A stretch of 61,138 bases of DNA from Bacillota bacterium (GTDB lineage Bacteria > Bacillota > Clostridia > Caldicoprobacterales > Xylanivirgaceae): positions 1 to 61,138 of the forward strand of contig JAMOAB010000039.1 in assembly GCA_023621995.1 (NCBI GenBank), given 5' to 3'. Numbering within the stretch: position 1 is the first letter of the stretch; each line of letters starts with the position of its first letter. Position numbers and translations under genes: made by a program. This document shows, piece by piece, positions 14,774-23,703 of this stretch. The notes under the pieces were generated by a model. It was not told where the DNA came from. It ran no database searches and worked only from the letters and a program-made list of their open reading frames with translations.

Positions 14774-16183
14774 ATGAAAAATATTCATATTAGGAACTTT
14801 ATAGGTAAACATATACACTTTATAGGTATAGGCGGTATAAGTATGAGTGGTATTGCCGAAATACTCCTTGAAAATGGCTATATTATATCTGGCTCAGATA
14901 TACGAGATTCTAAAATAATAGAGCGCCTAAGAAAAAAAGGTGCAAACATATATATAGGACATAATTCATCCAATATTGAAGGTGCAAAATTAATAGTATA
15001 TACTGCGGCGATAAACGGTAATAATCCAGAACTTATGGCAGCAGAAGAAAGGTCCATACCTGTAATGGACAGAGCAACCCTCCTAGGACAGCTTATGGAG
15101 ACCTATCCCTTTGCCATTGGAGTGGCTGGAACACATGGGAAGACCACAACCACATCCATGCTATCTGTAATAATGGAACATGCAGATCTTAACCCTACAA
15201 TACTGGTAGGTGGAGAAGTAGATGAGATAGGTGGCAATGTACGTACAGGTAATAGCGACTATTTTTTGACAGAGGCATGTGAATATGTGGAAAGTTTCCT
15301 AAAATTTCATCCATACATAGCATTAATTCTCAATATAGATGAGGATCACCTGGACTACTTTAGGGATATAGACCATATATACCAGGCATTTTTAAAGTAT
15401 GCTCGCCTTGTGCCGCCAGATGGCTATGTAATAGGCTGTATAGACGATCCTCTAGTAGAAAAATTGTTAAATGAAGCGAGGAGACAATATGTAAGCTTCG
15501 CCATTGAAAAAGAGGCCCATCTAATTGCCCACTCAATATCCTACGATGATAGGGGATGCCCCACATTTATACCATGCTATAGAGGGCAGGATACAGAGCC
15601 CATATCTCTTAAAGTACCAGGTAGGCATAATATATATAATGCACTTGCAGCATATGCCACTGCCCGTATACTCGGTGTGGATGGAAGGACAATAGCTGAA
15701 GGGCTAAATACATACCACGGTACCCATAGACGATTTGAGATAAAGGGCACTATAGATGGAATAACAGTTATAGATGACTACGCCCACCACCCAAACGAGA
15801 TAAAAGCTACAATAAATGCCCTTAAAAATTTTCCCCACAAGAGGATATGGTGTATATTTCAGCCCCATACATATACCCGTACAAAAAAGCTGTTTGATAG
15901 GTTTATAGATGCCTTCCAAGGTGTAGACAAGCTAATAATTTCTGATATATACGCCGCTAGGGAAAAAGATCCTGGCGATATACATTCTAATGACATTGTC
16001 TATAATATAAAGAAAAACGGACAGGAGGCAATGTACATATCAGCTTTTGATGAAATTGTAGCCTATCTTAGTCAAAACGTACAGTCTGGTGATATAGTGG
16101 TGACCATGGGGGCAGGTAATATCTATGAAGTGGGAGATGACTTTTTAAAAACTTTCCAAAAAGTAACACCTAAAGCACTTTGA
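14774..16183 (+). CDS. murC: UDP-N-acetylmuramate--L-alanine ligase
   Basis: Cytoplasmic peptidoglycan enzyme adding L-Ala to UDP-MurNAc with ATP. 469 aa from ATG 14774, chosen because AGAGGGAG precedes it, the promoter ends at 14740, and homology starts at the Rossmann motif HFIGIGGISMSGIAEILL. It has the ATP loop GTHGKTTTTSML (residues 119-130), the Mur-ligase block NIDEDHLDYF and the C-terminal DDYAHHPNEI. It is alone on the plus strand before two small sporulation-type genes. Confidence 0.96.
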   Translation: MKNIHIRNFIGKHIHFIGIGGISMSGIAEILLENGYIISGSDIRDSKIIERLRKKGANIYIGHNSSNIEGAKLIVYTAAINGNNPELMAAEERSIPVMDRATLLGQLMETYPFAIGVAGTHGKTTTTSMLSVIMEHADLNPTILVGGEVDEIGGNVRTGNSDYFLTEACEYVESFLKFHPYIALILNIDEDHLDYFRDIDHIYQAFLKYARLVPPDGYVIGCIDDPLVEKLLNEARRQYVSFAIEKEAHLIAHSISYDDRGCPTFIPCYRGQDTEPISLKVPGRHNIYNALAAYATARILGVDGRTIAEGLNTYHGTHRRFEIKGTIDGITVIDDYAHHPNEIKATINALKNFPHKRIWCIFQPHTYTRTKKLFDRFIDAFQGVDKLIISDIYAAREKDPGDIHSNDIVYNIKKNGQEAMYISAFDEIVAYLSQNVQSGDIVVTMGAGNIYEVGDDFLKTFQKVTPKAL

Positions 16184-16228
16184 TAACATACTATGAACTA
16201 CAAAGACTTATAATGTGAGGTGTTATAT

Positions 16229-16378
16229 ATGGAAGAGATTAAAAGTACTGGATTTGGAACAAGTGGACTCTTTGGTGGACTGTTTGGTGGGAATTTCTTT
16301 ACAATAATAATCATATTTTTCTTACTTATGCTCCTATTTGGTGATGGTTTTACCATATTTGGTCAAAATAAAGAATAA
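16229..16378 (+). CDS. Small hydrophobic protein (YjcZ-like, tentative)
   Basis: 49 aa. The start ATG 16229 follows GTGAGGTG. The protein has a Gly/Phe-rich N-terminal half (GTSGLFGGLFGGNFF) followed by one membrane segment (TIIIIFFLLMLLF) and a short tail. Gly-rich single-pass micro-proteins of this kind occur in spore-formers as YjcZ-like spore proteins; the match is by character only. It lies 45 bases after murC and ahead of an SleB-like gene. Confidence 0.6.
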   Translation: MEEIKSTGFGTSGLFGGLFGGNFFTIIIIFFLLMLLFGDGFTIFGQNKE

Positions 16379-16440
16379 AAATTTTACCAGGTATCCTCTG
16401 ATTGAAAAAGGGCATCATAGTCTATTGAGGAGGGATATAT

Positions 16441-16932
16441 ATGAAAAAAACTTTATCCTTAGGCCTCACTATCGTCTATCTCATGATGCCCTGCAATACC
16501 TTTGCACAGACTAATAATGAAACCACAGAAATAGATGAGTTTGTTGACGATATAACCAAGTATACCAGTTGAAATGCAGGTGATGTTCATCTACTTGCCC
16601 GTGTTATATATGGAGAAGCTCGAGGTGAACCATATATTGGAAAAGTGGCGGTGGCGGCAGTAGTTCTAAACAGAGTTAAATCACCTGCATTTCCCAATAC
16701 TTTAAAGGAAGTAGTCTACCAACCAAGGGCCTTTACGTGTATTGACGATGGTCAAATAGACCTTACACCAGACTTAGATAGTTATAGGGCTGCTTTCGAT
16801 GCCATATTGGGAAATGACCCCACTGGAGGATGTGTATTTTATTACAATCCTAAGACAGCCACTTCAAGATGGATGAAAACACGGGTTAAAGTTAGTGCAA
16901 TATCACTTGGAAATCATATATTTAGCCAATAG
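16441..16932 (+). pseudogene. SleB-like cell-wall hydrolase with internal stop
   Basis: The frame opens at ATG 16441 behind GAGGAGGG with a signal peptide (MKKTLSLGLTIVYLMMPCNT then FAQ). At codon 44 it meets an in-frame TGA (16570-16572). Past the stop it continues in the same frame as the whole catalytic domain of the SleB/CwlJ hydrolase_2 family: DVHLLARVIYGEARGEPYIG, VAVAAVVLNRVKSPAFPNT, then DPTGGCVFYYNPKTATSRW. The stop falls in the linker between signal and enzyme, so the secreted enzyme cannot be made whole. The family cleaves spore cortex or septal peptidoglycan. Read-through or re-initiation at GTG 16645 would lack the catalytic Glu region. Confidence 0.82.
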
Positions 16933-16965
16933 TGTAAATTCTTTTACAAATAAATAAGACAAAAT

Positions 16966-16992
16966 AAGACCGGGGTAATTCCCGGTCTTTTA
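16966..16992 (+). terminator. Terminator after SleB-like gene
   Basis: AAGACCGGG, loop GTAATT, CCCGGTCTTTT, a strong plus-strand intrinsic terminator 34 bases after the stop. Confidence 0.88.
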
Positions 16993-17141
16993 AAATTGTT
17001 ACGTGTAATATGGTAGATGGGGTTTTTCACATCTATTTAACAAAGATGATAGATGGATAACTTAAGAGTCCACCATCATCTCAAATTTATACATAACTTT
17101 TATTGAATAAAAACAAATTGTAAATAATCCGATTTAAGTAA

Positions 17142-17270
17142 TTACTTAATAAAACTAGAAACTATTTGCATCATAATTACAGGGGACAACATAATAAGAG
17201 TCATTCCTATAGATATTAACGCTCCAGTAACTCCTCTGCCAATTTCCGAATGTATCATTTTATCTTTCAT
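17142..17270 (-). CDS. Small membrane protein, 42 aa
   Basis: I do not recognise the family. ATG 17270 follows GAGGAGGGGAAG with ideal spacing. The product starts MKDKMIHSEIGRGVTGALIS and has one hydrophobic segment (GMTLIMLSPVIMMQIVSSFI) to the C-terminus. The strong ribosome site and clean frame make it a likely real gene. It fills part of the otherwise empty stretch 16993-17441; the rest is AT-rich sequence in which I see only a short imperfect direct repeat (TACTATTAAA, near 17346-17366). Confidence 0.55.
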   Translation of the reverse strand: MKDKMIHSEIGRGVTGALISIGMTLIMLSPVIMMQIVSSFIK

Positions 17271-17441
17271 GTGCTTCCCCTCCTCTTTTCGTTAAATATA
17301 TTATATACTAAATATATTTCAAAAGTTTTACAAGAAAGTTATAATACTATTAAATACTATTAAATATAGTATTCAGAACTATATTGCCTCGTAATATATT
17401 CTTAACCTTCTTTCAGGAGGATGAAACATTTTTTTATTTTT

Positions 17442-18368
17442 TTAATTTTTTTCTTCTATAAACCTCTCTACTTCCTCTCTTGTTGGAATGGATGGTTGGG
17501 CTCCAAGCTTTGTGACTGTCAAAGCCCCTACTGCATTTGCAAACTCAACTGCCCTTCCTATATCACCGCTTCTCACATACTCTAGGGTCAGAGCTGCTGT
17601 AAAGGCATCGCCGGCAGCAGTGGTATCCACTACAGCTACTTTATGGCTAGATGCGTGCATAAATGTGCAACAGTCAAATGCCATAGCCCCCTCAGACCCC
17701 ATCTTTATAACTACATGTTTCGGATCACACATAGCCTGAAGTACTTTAGCAGCCTGCCTAGCACTTTGATATGAGTTGACTTTGATACCAGTCAATATAG
17801 TAGCCTCAGTGGCATTTGGAGATATTATATCTATCCCCTTAAATTCACCTAGGGGCAGAGGTCTAGCCGGTGCTGTATCTAAAACTACGGGTATATCCTT
17901 TGCCTTCGCAAGTTTGAATGTATCAATGACTATACTATCAGGTATCTCAAGCTGTAGTATTACAGCATCATAATCCCCATCAAGTGCCCTCTCCACATCC
18001 TTCATATCTATATTCATATTGGCTCCAGAATACACAATTATCCTGTTCTCACCACTATCCTCTAGCATGATGGCTGCAAGCCCCGTTTGGGCACTTTGGT
18101 CTGTATATACATAGTCAGTGCATATACCCTCTTTTTCAAGCTGGGCCACAACTGTCTCGCCGTTTGAGTCAGCTCCTACCCTTCCTACAAATGTCACCTG
18201 ACCACCAAGTCTAGATGCAGCAACTGCTTGGTTTGCCCCTTTGCCACCAGGCACTAGCTGATAATCCTTGCCTAATATCGTCTCCCCTTCACTAGGTATA
18301 CGCTCTGTTCTAAGTATAAGATCCATATTTGCACTACCTACAACTAAAATTTTAGGTTTTTTAGCCAT
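17442..18368 (-). CDS. rbsK: Ribokinase (PfkB family)
   Basis: Phosphorylates D-ribose to ribose-5-phosphate with ATP. 308 aa. N-terminal ILVVGSANMDLILRTERIP and PGGKGANQAVAASRLGG are the PfkB signature 1 of ribokinases, and VVDTTAAGDAFTAALTLEY is signature 2 with the catalytic Asp. Asn/Gly residues at the sugar site look intact. It overlaps the end of the DUF815 ATPase gene by 8 bases, so the two are co-translated. No ribose transporter or rbsD is nearby. Confidence 0.93.
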   Translation of the reverse strand: MAKKPKILVVGSANMDLILRTERIPSEGETILGKDYQLVPGGKGANQAVAASRLGGQVTFVGRVGADSNGETVVAQLEKEGICTDYVYTDQSAQTGLAAIMLEDSGENRIIVYSGANMNIDMKDVERALDGDYDAVILQLEIPDSIVIDTFKLAKAKDIPVVLDTAPARPLPLGEFKGIDIISPNATEATILTGIKVNSYQSARQAAKVLQAMCDPKHVVIKMGSEGAMAFDCCTFMHASSHKVAVVDTTAAGDAFTAALTLEYVRSGDIGRAVEFANAVGALTVTKLGAQPSIPTREEVERFIEEKN

Positions 18369-19620
18369 TACTTATACCTCCATCTATATGATCTATAAAC
18401 TGCCTTGCCGTCCTACCTGATCGCCCATTATAGAGTTTTTCCCAAGCAAGTGCCCTCTCTATAAGAACATCACGTTTCATATCTATTCCCCTATTCTTAG
18501 CAATACCTTCTATAATCTCTATATATTCCTCTTGGGAGGGTGATACAAAGGTAAGGGTTATACCAAACCTGTCAGATAGGGATAGCTTCTCCTGTATGGC
18601 ATCTGCAGGTATAACCTCATCCCTATCGTCAAAACTCTGCCTTATGAGGTGCCTTCTGTTGGAGGTGGCATATATGACGATATTCTGTGGTCGCTCCTTT
18701 AACCCACCTTCTAGAAGGGCTTTTATATGCTTGTATTCAGGTTCAGTGTCCTCAAAAGATAGGTCATCTATGAATAGTATAAACTTTTGTGACCTACCCT
18801 CTAGCATAGAAAGTATATCATAGTAATCGCATAAGTTTTCTTTAGGTACCTCTACTATCCTCAATCCTTCAGAATAGAATTCATTTAAAAGTGCTTTTAC
18901 CATGGAGGACTTACCCGTACCTTTATCACCATAGAGTAATACATTGTTTGCACTTCTACCTGAGAGTAGAATCTTAGTGTTGTCTATAAGCCGCTGTTTC
19001 TGCTCTTCATAGCCTATGAGGTCGTCCATACGTATAGGATCTATATTCTCTATACCATCTAGATAACCAATGCCATCGGGGCCTTTGCGCCATCTAAAAC
19101 CTCTATATATGCTAAATAACCCACATCCATTATGCCTATAATATTGGGCTAGAGATTGACAATTTAGTTCATCTATGGCCCTAGCGTCATATCTATCTTT
19201 AAATATATATTGTATATCATCATACCCTGCCCTACTTCCTATTTCACTAACTATAACGTCCCACGATAGGTCTGCCAAATTAGATATCATAAGAAGGTCA
19301 TGGTCAGCTAACTCTATTAGCCTATTGGGTATTGAATCATAATCTATACCCTCTGCATATAGACTAAATATATTTTCGTCTTTCCTTACTAGTTCCAATA
19401 TATAATGGGCCCATGAAAAGCCATATACATCCCATCTACAGTGTCTAGTGAAGGTATGTAAAAACGAATAATAATTGTCTAATATATAGATACCCATCTT
19501 CTCATCATCTAAAAGCAAATTTAAGAGATACTCAAATGCCCTTATAACTGGATCTTGCCTTATGCCACGCCAAATGACAAGACTATGTAGATAATATAGA
19601 CCATCTTGTGCAAATTTCAT
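18361..19620 (-). CDS. DUF815 AAA-type ATPase
   Basis: 419 aa. The first 200 residues are helical with no motif I recognise. The second half is an AAA ATPase: LIGYEEQKQRLIDNTKILLSG, Walker A LLYGDKGTGKSS, Walker B FILFIDDLSFED, sensor-like IYATSNRRHLI, and arginine-rich SDRFGITLTF. This is the DUF815 family, related to DnaA/IstB-type loaders. Its partner and substrate are unknown. Overlap with rbsK may only reflect operon packing. Confidence 0.85.
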   Translation of the reverse strand: MKFAQDGLYYLHSLVIWRGIRQDPVIRAFEYLLNLLLDDEKMGIYILDNYYSFLHTFTRHCRWDVYGFSWAHYILELVRKDENIFSLYAEGIDYDSIPNRLIELADHDLLMISNLADLSWDVIVSEIGSRAGYDDIQYIFKDRYDARAIDELNCQSLAQYYRHNGCGLFSIYRGFRWRKGPDGIGYLDGIENIDPIRMDDLIGYEEQKQRLIDNTKILLSGRSANNVLLYGDKGTGKSSMVKALLNEFYSEGLRIVEVPKENLCDYYDILSMLEGRSQKFILFIDDLSFEDTEPEYKHIKALLEGGLKERPQNIVIYATSNRRHLIRQSFDDRDEVIPADAIQEKLSLSDRFGITLTFVSPSQEEYIEIIEGIAKNRGIDMKRDVLIERALAWEKLYNGRSGRTARQFIDHIDGGISNG

Positions 19621-19672
19621 AGGTTCCCAAACTCCTCTCGCCTTATAGATCTTACCTGTGTAATATAGTAAA

Positions 19673-20983
19673 CTACTTCATTATTCTTTCTTTTATCCTA
19701 TCCACTTCATAGTATACCCTATCTAAATCTATCGTCCTAAGCTCTCTCCCATCCATGAGTATATTACCATCCACAATTACAGTATCCACATCGGAACTAT
19801 ATCCACTGTATACTAGAAGTGCCGTCATGTCATCTATAGGTCTATAATGTGTCTTATTCGTATCTAGCAGTATTATATCTGCCCTTTTACCCACTTCAAT
19901 GCTACCTATCTCATCTATCCATCCTAGTGCTTTGGCACCATTTATGGTAGCCATCTTAACTGCCTCCTTGGCAGGTAAGACCTGTGCACTCTTGGCCACA
20001 GCCTTTCCTAATATGGATGCAAGCTGCATCTCCTTTAGTATGCTCAAGTTATTATTACTAGAGGCACTGTCTGTACCAAGGGATACATTTATACCCTTTT
20101 CCATGAATTGGGCTGCAGGCATAAACCCGCTTGCAAGTTTTAGATTACTATATGGGCAGTGGGCAATTGAGACATTCCTATCCTTTAATATGTCTACCTC
20201 CTCATCTTGAAGATGGACACAGTGGGCTGCTAAAGTAGGAACTTCAAATAGCCCTAACTCTTCTAAGTATAAGACAGGTGGTTTACCATGCTTTTCAATA
20301 CTTTCCGTTACTTCGCCTTTTGTCTCTGATATGTGGATATGTATGCCCGTATCTAGCTCTTTTGCAAGTTCAATACATTCTCTTAAATAATCAGAAGAAC
20401 AAGTATATATGGCATGGGGGCCTACCATGACCTTGAGTCTACCTCCTGCCTTACCCTCCCATCTCTCCCACAACATTCTATTTTCTTTGAGCCTCTTATC
20501 TGAGCTTTCATCAGGCCCTTGAAGTCCCCTTGCAAGGACGGCCCTAAGCCCTACTTCATCTACTCCCCGTGCCGTCTCTTCCATGAACATATACATGTCG
20601 GAAAAAGTAGTAGTACCTGCTTTAATCATCTCAGCCATAGCAAGGAGGGATAGCCAGTAGGCATCATCGGCCTCTATCTTATCTTCTAGTGGCCACATCT
20701 TCTCTGAAAGCCACTCCCATAGAGGAAGATCGTTTGCATAGCCTCTAAAGAGGACCATTGCAGAGTGGGTATGGGTGTTTATAAGGCCGGGGAGGGCAAG
20801 GTAGCCCTTGCCCTCTATTACCTCATCTCCTTCATATCCAGCTCTACCTTCTTGCATGTCTCCAACATATACTATTGTATTTCCATCTACTGCTATACAG
20901 CCATTTTTGTACTCAGTATAGTCATCATCCACTGTAAAAATATCTACATTCTCTATTAGGAGAGATACTCTTGTCTTTTCCAT
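19673..20983 (-). CDS. mtaD: SAH/MTA/5'-deoxyadenosine deaminase-type amidohydrolase
   Basis: 436 aa zinc amidohydrolase of the MtaD/DadD group, which deaminates adenine in S-adenosylhomocysteine, methylthioadenosine or deoxyadenosine. It has the metal motif LINTHTHSAMVLFRGYA, the third His in LAAHCVHLQDEE, and metal Asp in LGTDSASSNNNLSI. Start ATG 20983 follows GGGGTGA, which contains the ahcY stop, so the two genes are coupled (gap 1 base). That coupling suggests a two-step route: deaminate SAH to S-inosylhomocysteine, then hydrolyse it with the AhcY-type partner. Confidence 0.9.
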   Translation of the reverse strand: MEKTRVSLLIENVDIFTVDDDYTEYKNGCIAVDGNTIVYVGDMQEGRAGYEGDEVIEGKGYLALPGLINTHTHSAMVLFRGYANDLPLWEWLSEKMWPLEDKIEADDAYWLSLLAMAEMIKAGTTTFSDMYMFMEETARGVDEVGLRAVLARGLQGPDESSDKRLKENRMLWERWEGKAGGRLKVMVGPHAIYTCSSDYLRECIELAKELDTGIHIHISETKGEVTESIEKHGKPPVLYLEELGLFEVPTLAAHCVHLQDEEVDILKDRNVSIAHCPYSNLKLASGFMPAAQFMEKGINVSLGTDSASSNNNLSILKEMQLASILGKAVAKSAQVLPAKEAVKMATINGAKALGWIDEIGSIEVGKRADIILLDTNKTHYRPIDDMTALLVYSGYSSDVDTVIVDGNILMDGRELRTIDLDRVYYEVDRIKERIMK

Positions 20984-20984
20984 A

Positions 20985-22229
20985 TCATTCACCCCATCCT
21001 GAGAGATACTCTCTCTGCTCCGGCAACAGCACATCTATATCAATGCCCATGGACTCAAGCTCCATCTTAGCTACCCTCTTATCTATATCCTCAGGCACCT
21101 CATATACCTTGTTTTCCATGCTTCCATGGTTCTCCAGTATATACTTTGCAGATAGGGCCTGAAGTGCAAAGCTCATATCCATTATCTCTGCAGGATGTCC
21201 ATCTCCTGAGGCAAGATTTACAAGACGACCATCGGCTAAGAGGTTCAGGGTCCGCCCATCTTGGAGAATATAGCCATCTATATTCTTTCGCATATATTTT
21301 TTATCTATAGATAGCTCCCTTAGATCGTCCTTATCTATCTCTACATCAAAGTGACCAGCGTTTGCAAGGAGGACTCCATCCTTCATCTTTTCAAAGTGTT
21401 CCTTCCTTATTACTCGATTACATCCGGTGACCGTTATAAACACATCTCCAAATGGTGCAGCTTCTTCCATAGTCATTACCTTAAAGCCATCCATTACAGC
21501 TTCAATTGCCTTTATTGGGTCCACTTCTGTAACTATTACATTTGCACCAAGCCCCTTTGCCTTTGCTGCCACACCCTTACCACACCAACCATAGCCAGCC
21601 ACCACCACAGTCTTTCCTGCCACTATTAGATTTGTAGTACGCATTATGCCATCCCATACCGACTGGCCTGTTCCATATCTATTGTCAAATAGGTATTTAC
21701 AATAGGCATCGTTTACCGCTATCATTGGGAATTTAAGCTCCCCTTCCCTTTCCCTAGCTCTAAGTCTTAGGACACCTGTTGTTGTCTCTTCACAGCCACC
21801 TAATATATTCTCAACAAGCTCTGATCTTGTGGTATGAAGTAGGTGAACAAGGTCTCCACCATCATCGATTATTATATCTGGTTTCAAATCTAAGGTCTTA
21901 TTTAAATGTTCAAAATATTCTTCATCAGTTGCTCCATGCCAAGCATACACATTAAGTCCTTCTGCTGCAAGTGCTGCAGCTATAGGATCTTGTGTGGAGA
22001 GAGGATTACTGCCTGTGATTGCAACCTTTGCCCCTCCCGTAGCCAGCACAAGGGCAAGATAAGCCGTCTTTGCCTCTAAATGGACCGATACAGCTATCTT
22101 TTTGCCTTCAAAGGGCTTGTCCCTCTCAAACTCCTCCTCCAGCTGGTTTAAAAGTGGCATATAGCCTCTAACCCAATCTATCCTAGCCTTGCCCTCTGGG
22201 GCTAGATTTATATCTCTTATAATACTCAT
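20985..22229 (-). CDS. ahcY: AhcY-type hydrolase, probably S-inosylhomocysteine-specific
   Basis: 414 aa member of the S-adenosylhomocysteinase family, NAD-dependent ([19 protein letters not shown]). Conserved STQD, DDGGDL, EETTTGV and GHFDVEID blocks are all present. It is the short archaeal/Thermotoga-like form without the C-terminal KPDHYRY tail. In human SAHH the adenine site has Thr57 and Glu59 in HMTVETA; here the block reads HLEAKTA, so these positions are Glu and Lys. That change and the coupled deaminase fit an enzyme for S-inosylhomocysteine, as shown in Methanocaldococcus. Direct SAH hydrolysis is the alternative. Confidence 0.9.
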   Translation of the reverse strand: MSIIRDINLAPEGKARIDWVRGYMPLLNQLEEEFERDKPFEGKKIAVSVHLEAKTAYLALVLATGGAKVAITGSNPLSTQDPIAAALAAEGLNVYAWHGATDEEYFEHLNKTLDLKPDIIIDDGGDLVHLLHTTRSELVENILGGCEETTTGVLRLRAREREGELKFPMIAVNDAYCKYLFDNRYGTGQSVWDGIMRTTNLIVAGKTVVVAGYGWCGKGVAAKAKGLGANVIVTEVDPIKAIEAVMDGFKVMTMEEAAPFGDVFITVTGCNRVIRKEHFEKMKDGVLLANAGHFDVEIDKDDLRELSIDKKYMRKNIDGYILQDGRTLNLLADGRLVNLASGDGHPAEIMDMSFALQALSAKYILENHGSMENKVYEVPEDIDKRVAKMELESMGIDIDVLLPEQREYLSGWGE

Positions 22230-22263
22230 AAGTTTTGCCCTCCCATGTCTTGATATTATCTAT

Positions 22264-22292
22264 ATTGTATGTTCTTATAAAAAATTTAACAA
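22264..22292 (-). promoter_or_regulatory. Promoter of ahcY-mtaD
   Basis: Minus strand TTGTTA (22287-22292), 17 bases, TACAAT (22264-22269). No riboswitch-like structure is visible in the short leader. Confidence 0.5.
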
Positions 22293-22334
22293 TAGCCTAA
22301 GTGAAAATTTGCTAGTTTTTCTATATAATAAGCT

Positions 22335-22580
22335 CTATTTCATATATTCATCAAACTGATATACCCGAACGTAATATGCCATGATATAATCTGGAAGCTG
22401 TGCATTTGTTATATTACCTGCCCAATCACCAACCTCTGCAGTAATTTTAAGATATGCAGGTGCTTGAGATACTCCGCCTGCAGATGTTCGCCACGTCTCT
22501 TTATCATCTACATAGAATACATATTCATCCTCAGTTCACTTTAGTGAAAAAGTATGGAATCCTTCATATATATCGTAGTA
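22335..22580 (-). pseudogene. GH16 beta-glucanase, 3' remnant
   Basis: 82 codons encode the C-terminal end of a GH16 (laminarinase/lichenase) domain: YYDIYEGFHTFSLK, stop, TEDEYVFYVDDKETWRTSAG, then AYLKITAEVGDWAGN and DYVRVY-like YYVRVYQF. The stop is a TGA where the family has Trp (SLEW-T). Upstream sequence (22581-22665) has no further homology, so the catalytic half with the E-x-D-x-x-E motif is gone. It lies downstream of the decayed sugar transporter and probably belonged to the same glucan-use operon. Confidence 0.75.
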
Positions 22581-22663
22581 ACAACAAATATTATAACAAA
22601 GAACAGTCTTTATTCAATAGTAAAGCCAATTTTCAGCATTAGATAGCACCTTTGCTAGGCGCA

Positions 22664-22704
22664 CCCAAAAAAATTACACCTATAACCTTAGTTATAGGTG
22701 TAAT
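22664..22704 (-). terminator. Terminator after the decayed binding-protein gene
   Basis: Minus strand AAATTACACCTATAAC, loop, GTTATAGGTGTAATTT, then TTTTTGGG. A 15-bp stem remains intact 7 bases after the stop although the genes it served are broken. Confidence 0.88.
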
Positions 22705-22711
22705 TTACCTT

Positions 22712-23460
22712 CTATTTTACCGTTTTATTATAGTTATCTATTGCCTTGTTTATATCTTCAGCTGCTTTGTTTAAAGCTTTTTCAGGCGTCATACTACCTG
22801 CAATCATAGCCTCTATATTTGTCTCAATAATTTGCCTAGCTTCAGGGAATACCCCTATGAGAGCACCTTGTATTGCTGTATTTATAGGTGTGTCATGGAG
22901 CTGATCTATAGCAGTTCTAAACTGGGGAAACTTTTCTAGATGCTTGTTCATTGCATCTAATTCATATGCTTTTGTAGTTATTGGGAAATAACCTGTATCT
23001 TTATTCCAAAATACTTGCTGTTCAGGAGAGATCATATATTTTATAAATTCCCAAGCCGCCTTTTCGAGTTTTTCATCACATTTATCGAGCATCCATAGTG
23101 AAGCACCGCCAATTATAACTCCACCATCTTTATCCATACTATCTTCAAAACCCGGAAGAAATCCGGTACCTACTTCAAAGTGTCCTCCTACCCCAGTCAT
23201 TATTTGTCCTAGCACCATTCTCAACAAAAGCTACTTCTGTTGCATTTGCCTCCCTGCCATTACTATTGTTTGCATATAATTCGCCCTGTTTCGCGATTAA
23301 TTCCTCAAAAAACCAACCATATATTGACATTGCATATCCATAATCGGTTTTACCACCAGCTAAAGCCTTACAATACTCATACACTTCTTCAAATGTCTTA
23401 GGAGGTTTCCCTGGATCAAGTCCCACTTATTCAAAGGCATCTTTATTAGAATATAATATA
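22712..23460 (-). pseudogene. Sugar ABC transporter binding protein, decayed
   Basis: Pieces of an UgpB-like extracellular solute-binding protein lie in two frames. 23175-23460 encodes YSNKDAFE, a stop (TAA), then VGLDPGKPPKTFEEVYEYCK to VAFVENGA. A frame change follows, and 22712-23227 gives GHFEVGTGFLPGFEDSMDKD, GGASLWMLDK and a normal C-terminus. The N-terminal third with the lipobox is missing, and a stretch between VENGA and GHFEVG is deleted as well. It cannot yield a working protein. It is not a copy of the intact binding protein at 25422-26702. Confidence 0.8.
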
Positions 23461-23654
23461 GATAGTTAATTACTCCTATACTAGGATGCATAAGTAACAT
23501 CCAAATAGATGCTGCACTTGCAGATGATACGGTCATTGGCAATGCATATATCGTTTTGAAAATTCTATTTCCCTTCAGTTTCATTTGCAAGTATGCCACA
23601 TATAAGGCCTATGATCAGAGATGATATTACTACCATTACTACGAATTTTGACCA
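23440..23654 (-). pseudogene. Sugar ABC permease fragment (UgpA-like), decayed
   Basis: Two frames encode parts of a MalF/UgpA-type permease: FVVMVVISSLIIGLICGILAN, then after a frameshift LKGNRIFKTIYALPMTVSS and WMLLMHPSIGVINYL. Only about 65 codons remain. The 3' side runs straight into the binding-protein remnant (INYL joined to YY.NKDAFE), so one deletion fused the two genes. The 5' side starts at the terminator of the intact ABC operon. Confidence 0.75.
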
Positions 23655-23687
23655 TAAAAAATCACCCTGCCACATATGCAGAGTGAC
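23653..23687 (-). terminator. Terminator of the intact sugar ABC operon
   Basis: Minus strand TCACTCTGC, loop, GCAGGGTGA, then TTTTTTATGG, 17 bases past the permease stop at 23704. Confidence 0.82.
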
Positions 23688-23703
23688 TTTCTACCCATTC
23701 CAC

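Noticed and set aside
16645-16932. A stand-alone 95-aa gene starting at GTG 16645
   Set aside because: It has no ribosome site and is the tail of the SleB-like gene past its internal stop.
16441-22580. Recoding of UGA as tryptophan, to explain the TGA codons in the SleB-like and GH16 genes
   Set aside because: TGA ends many intact genes here (ahcY, yvrJ, cheY at 31560, the deacetylase), and the GT2 stop is TAG, so a code change does not fit.
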